Under the pieces are notes generated by a model. That model was not told the DNA's origin, did not search any database, and saw only the letters and a program-made list of their open reading frames with translations. Both the position numbers and the translations under genes were made by a program. A stretch of 6,045 bases of DNA, from positions 1-6,045 of the forward strand of contig JBEVMS010000253.1 of assembly GCA_040508515.1 (NCBI GenBank). Reading direction: 5' to 3'. Positions 5,109 to 6,045 of the stretch are shown in pieces (the stretch's first letter is position 1; every line of letters starts with the position of its first letter). This DNA comes from JBEVMS01 sp040508515 (GTDB lineage Bacteria; Pseudomonadota; Gammaproteobacteria; Xanthomonadales; Rhodanobacteraceae).

Positions 5109-6045
5109 CGCACCCCCCGATCCGGGCTGACCCACACCGCGCGCGTGCCGCGTCGTTTGAGCAAGGTCTTGGGCAACGCCACCACCGACGTCAAGGTGCT
5201 CAGCATCCAGTACACCAACGGATACCAGATCATCCAATAGTAGTTACGCCCCACCCGCGTCTCGTAGCGCCGGTCGATCACGATGCTGATACCAAATTGC
5301 AGCAAGCAGACCAGCCCCAGCACGACGCCATGCCATTGCGGCAGCAGTGTGGACACGTACCACGGCGGCGGCAGACTGATCACTTTGCCCAGCCCCCACA
5401 GGATGAAAATGCCCAGCATCACGTAGGCCCAGACCAGGCTCAGTACGTACTCCACGGCTACCAGCCACTTGCGCCGCATCCGCCAGTGCAGCAGCTTGGG
5501 CAGATAGCGCAACATCACTTCCACGCCACCCTGCGCCCAGCGCAAGCGCTGTCGCCACAGGCCCTTGAGCGTTTCGGGCATCAAGATCCAGCACAACGCG
5601 TTGGGTTCGTAGCGGATGTCCCAATGGCGCATCTGCAAACGCCAACTGATGTCGATGTCCTCGGTCACCATGTCGGTGCTCCAGTAACCGACATCGTGCA
5701 ACGCGCTTTTGCGGAAGCAGGCGATCACGCCGGACACCGTGAAGATGCGCCCGTAGACGCGCTGCGCCCGCTTGATCAAACCGATGATCGACGAGAACTC
5801 GCCCACTTGCAGCTTGCCCAGCAGGGTCGAGCGGTTGCGAATGCGCGGATTGCCGGTGACCGCGCCCACGCGCGGTCCATCAATCAAATGGCTCACCATC
5901 CAGTGGGTGGCGTATTCGTCCAGCAGCGCATCGCCATCCACGCACACCAGAAACTCGCCGTGCGCAGCCAGCGCCGCCATCCGCAGCCCCATCGCCTTAC
6001 CCTGATTGCTGCCGAAGTGGATCACTCGCAACCGTGGAAACTCCT
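5105..6045 (-). CDS. pgaC: Poly-beta-1,6-N-acetyl-D-glucosamine synthase PgaC (partial)
   Basis: An inner-membrane family 2 glycosyltransferase that polymerises UDP-N-acetylglucosamine into PNAG, a biofilm exopolysaccharide; called HmsR in Yersinia. The gene runs off the right edge, so the N-terminal helices and first part of the catalytic domain are missing; about 313 residues remain of some 440 in E. coli. Numbering from the TTG-encoded Leu at 6029-6031, the visible parts are: SNQGKAMGLR; the nucleotide-sugar DGD motif at 32-34; AVTGNPRIR; EFSSIIGLIKR; the catalytic TED at 123-125; and QRLRW at 161-165, the acceptor-side motif. At least three C-terminal membrane segments follow (about 190-220, 234-253 and 263-287), ending in the conserved WVSPDRGVR. 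The TTG is internal, since the upstream codons stay open and fit the family. The stop overlaps pgaD as ATGA. pgaA and pgaB would be expected upstream, beyond the window. Confidence 0.95.
   Translation of the reverse strand, partial: EFPRLRVIHFGSNQGKAMGLRMAALAAHGEFLVCVDGDALLDEYATHWMVSHLIDGPRVGAVTGNPRIRNRSTLLGKLQVGEFSSIIGLIKRAQRVYGRIFTVSGVIACFRKSALHDVGYWSTDMVTEDIDISWRLQMRHWDIRYEPNALCWILMPETLKGLWRQRLRWAQGGVEVMLRYLPKLLHWRMRRKWLVAVEYVLSLVWAYVMLGIFILWGLGKVISLPPPWYVSTLLPQWHGVVLGLVCLLQFGISIVIDRRYETRVGRNYYWMIWYPLVYWMLSTLTSVVALPKTLLKRRGTRAVWVSPDRGVR

Noticed and set aside
5109..5237. Extension of PgaD by 43 residues to 5237
   Set aside because: The extra residues are pgaC coding sequence read in another frame. 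The ATGA overlap start gives a length and N-terminus fitting the PgaD family.
1..6045. CRISPR array, insertion sequence, tRNA, integration site or defence system
   Set aside because: No regularly spaced repeats, transposase-like frame, terminal inverted repeats, tRNA-like fold or defence-protein motif was seen on either strand. Every substantial coding stretch is accounted for by the seven main genes listed.

Overview
This GC-rich window is densely packed with genes and looks like ordinary bacterial chromosome, most probably a gammaproteobacterium of the Xanthomonadaceae type. That placement is an inference from base composition, weak Shine-Dalgarno sites, and the mix of PgaC/PgaD, a YhhS-type transporter, an RcnB-family periplasmic protein and a ClsA-type cardiolipin synthase. 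No rRNA or tRNA gene was seen that could confirm it.

Layout, left to right. Positions 1-260 hold only a possible tail of an upstream gene and a non-coding leader. A plus-strand cardiolipin synthase gene (261-1685) faces a minus-strand YhhS-family major facilitator transporter gene (1720-2916). Upstream of the transporter, on the same strand, lies a gene for an unrecognised small three-helix membrane protein (2986-3375). The intervening gap carries a perfect small hairpin. Next on the minus strand is a gene for an exported RcnB-family protein (3496-3834), followed by a strong hairpin terminator (3446-3475). It is divergent from the plus-strand nicotinamidase gene pncA (4021-4662). The last part is the minus-strand end of a poly-N-acetylglucosamine (PNAG) synthesis operon: pgaC (partial, running off the right edge) and pgaD (4656-5108), joined by an ATGA overlap. 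pgaD and pncA overlap tail to tail by 7 bp.

Working relationships. PgaC and PgaD together form the inner-membrane synthase that makes and secretes PNAG for biofilm. The other genes are envelope or housekeeping functions (cardiolipin synthesis, efflux, periplasmic protein, NAD salvage) and show no evident shared pathway. I found no mobile element, CRISPR array, phage gene, toxin-antitoxin pair or recognisable defence system. I see no convincing undescribed system; the best candidates for a second look are the unknown membrane protein with the hairpin before yhhS, and the small sequence elements listed under findings.
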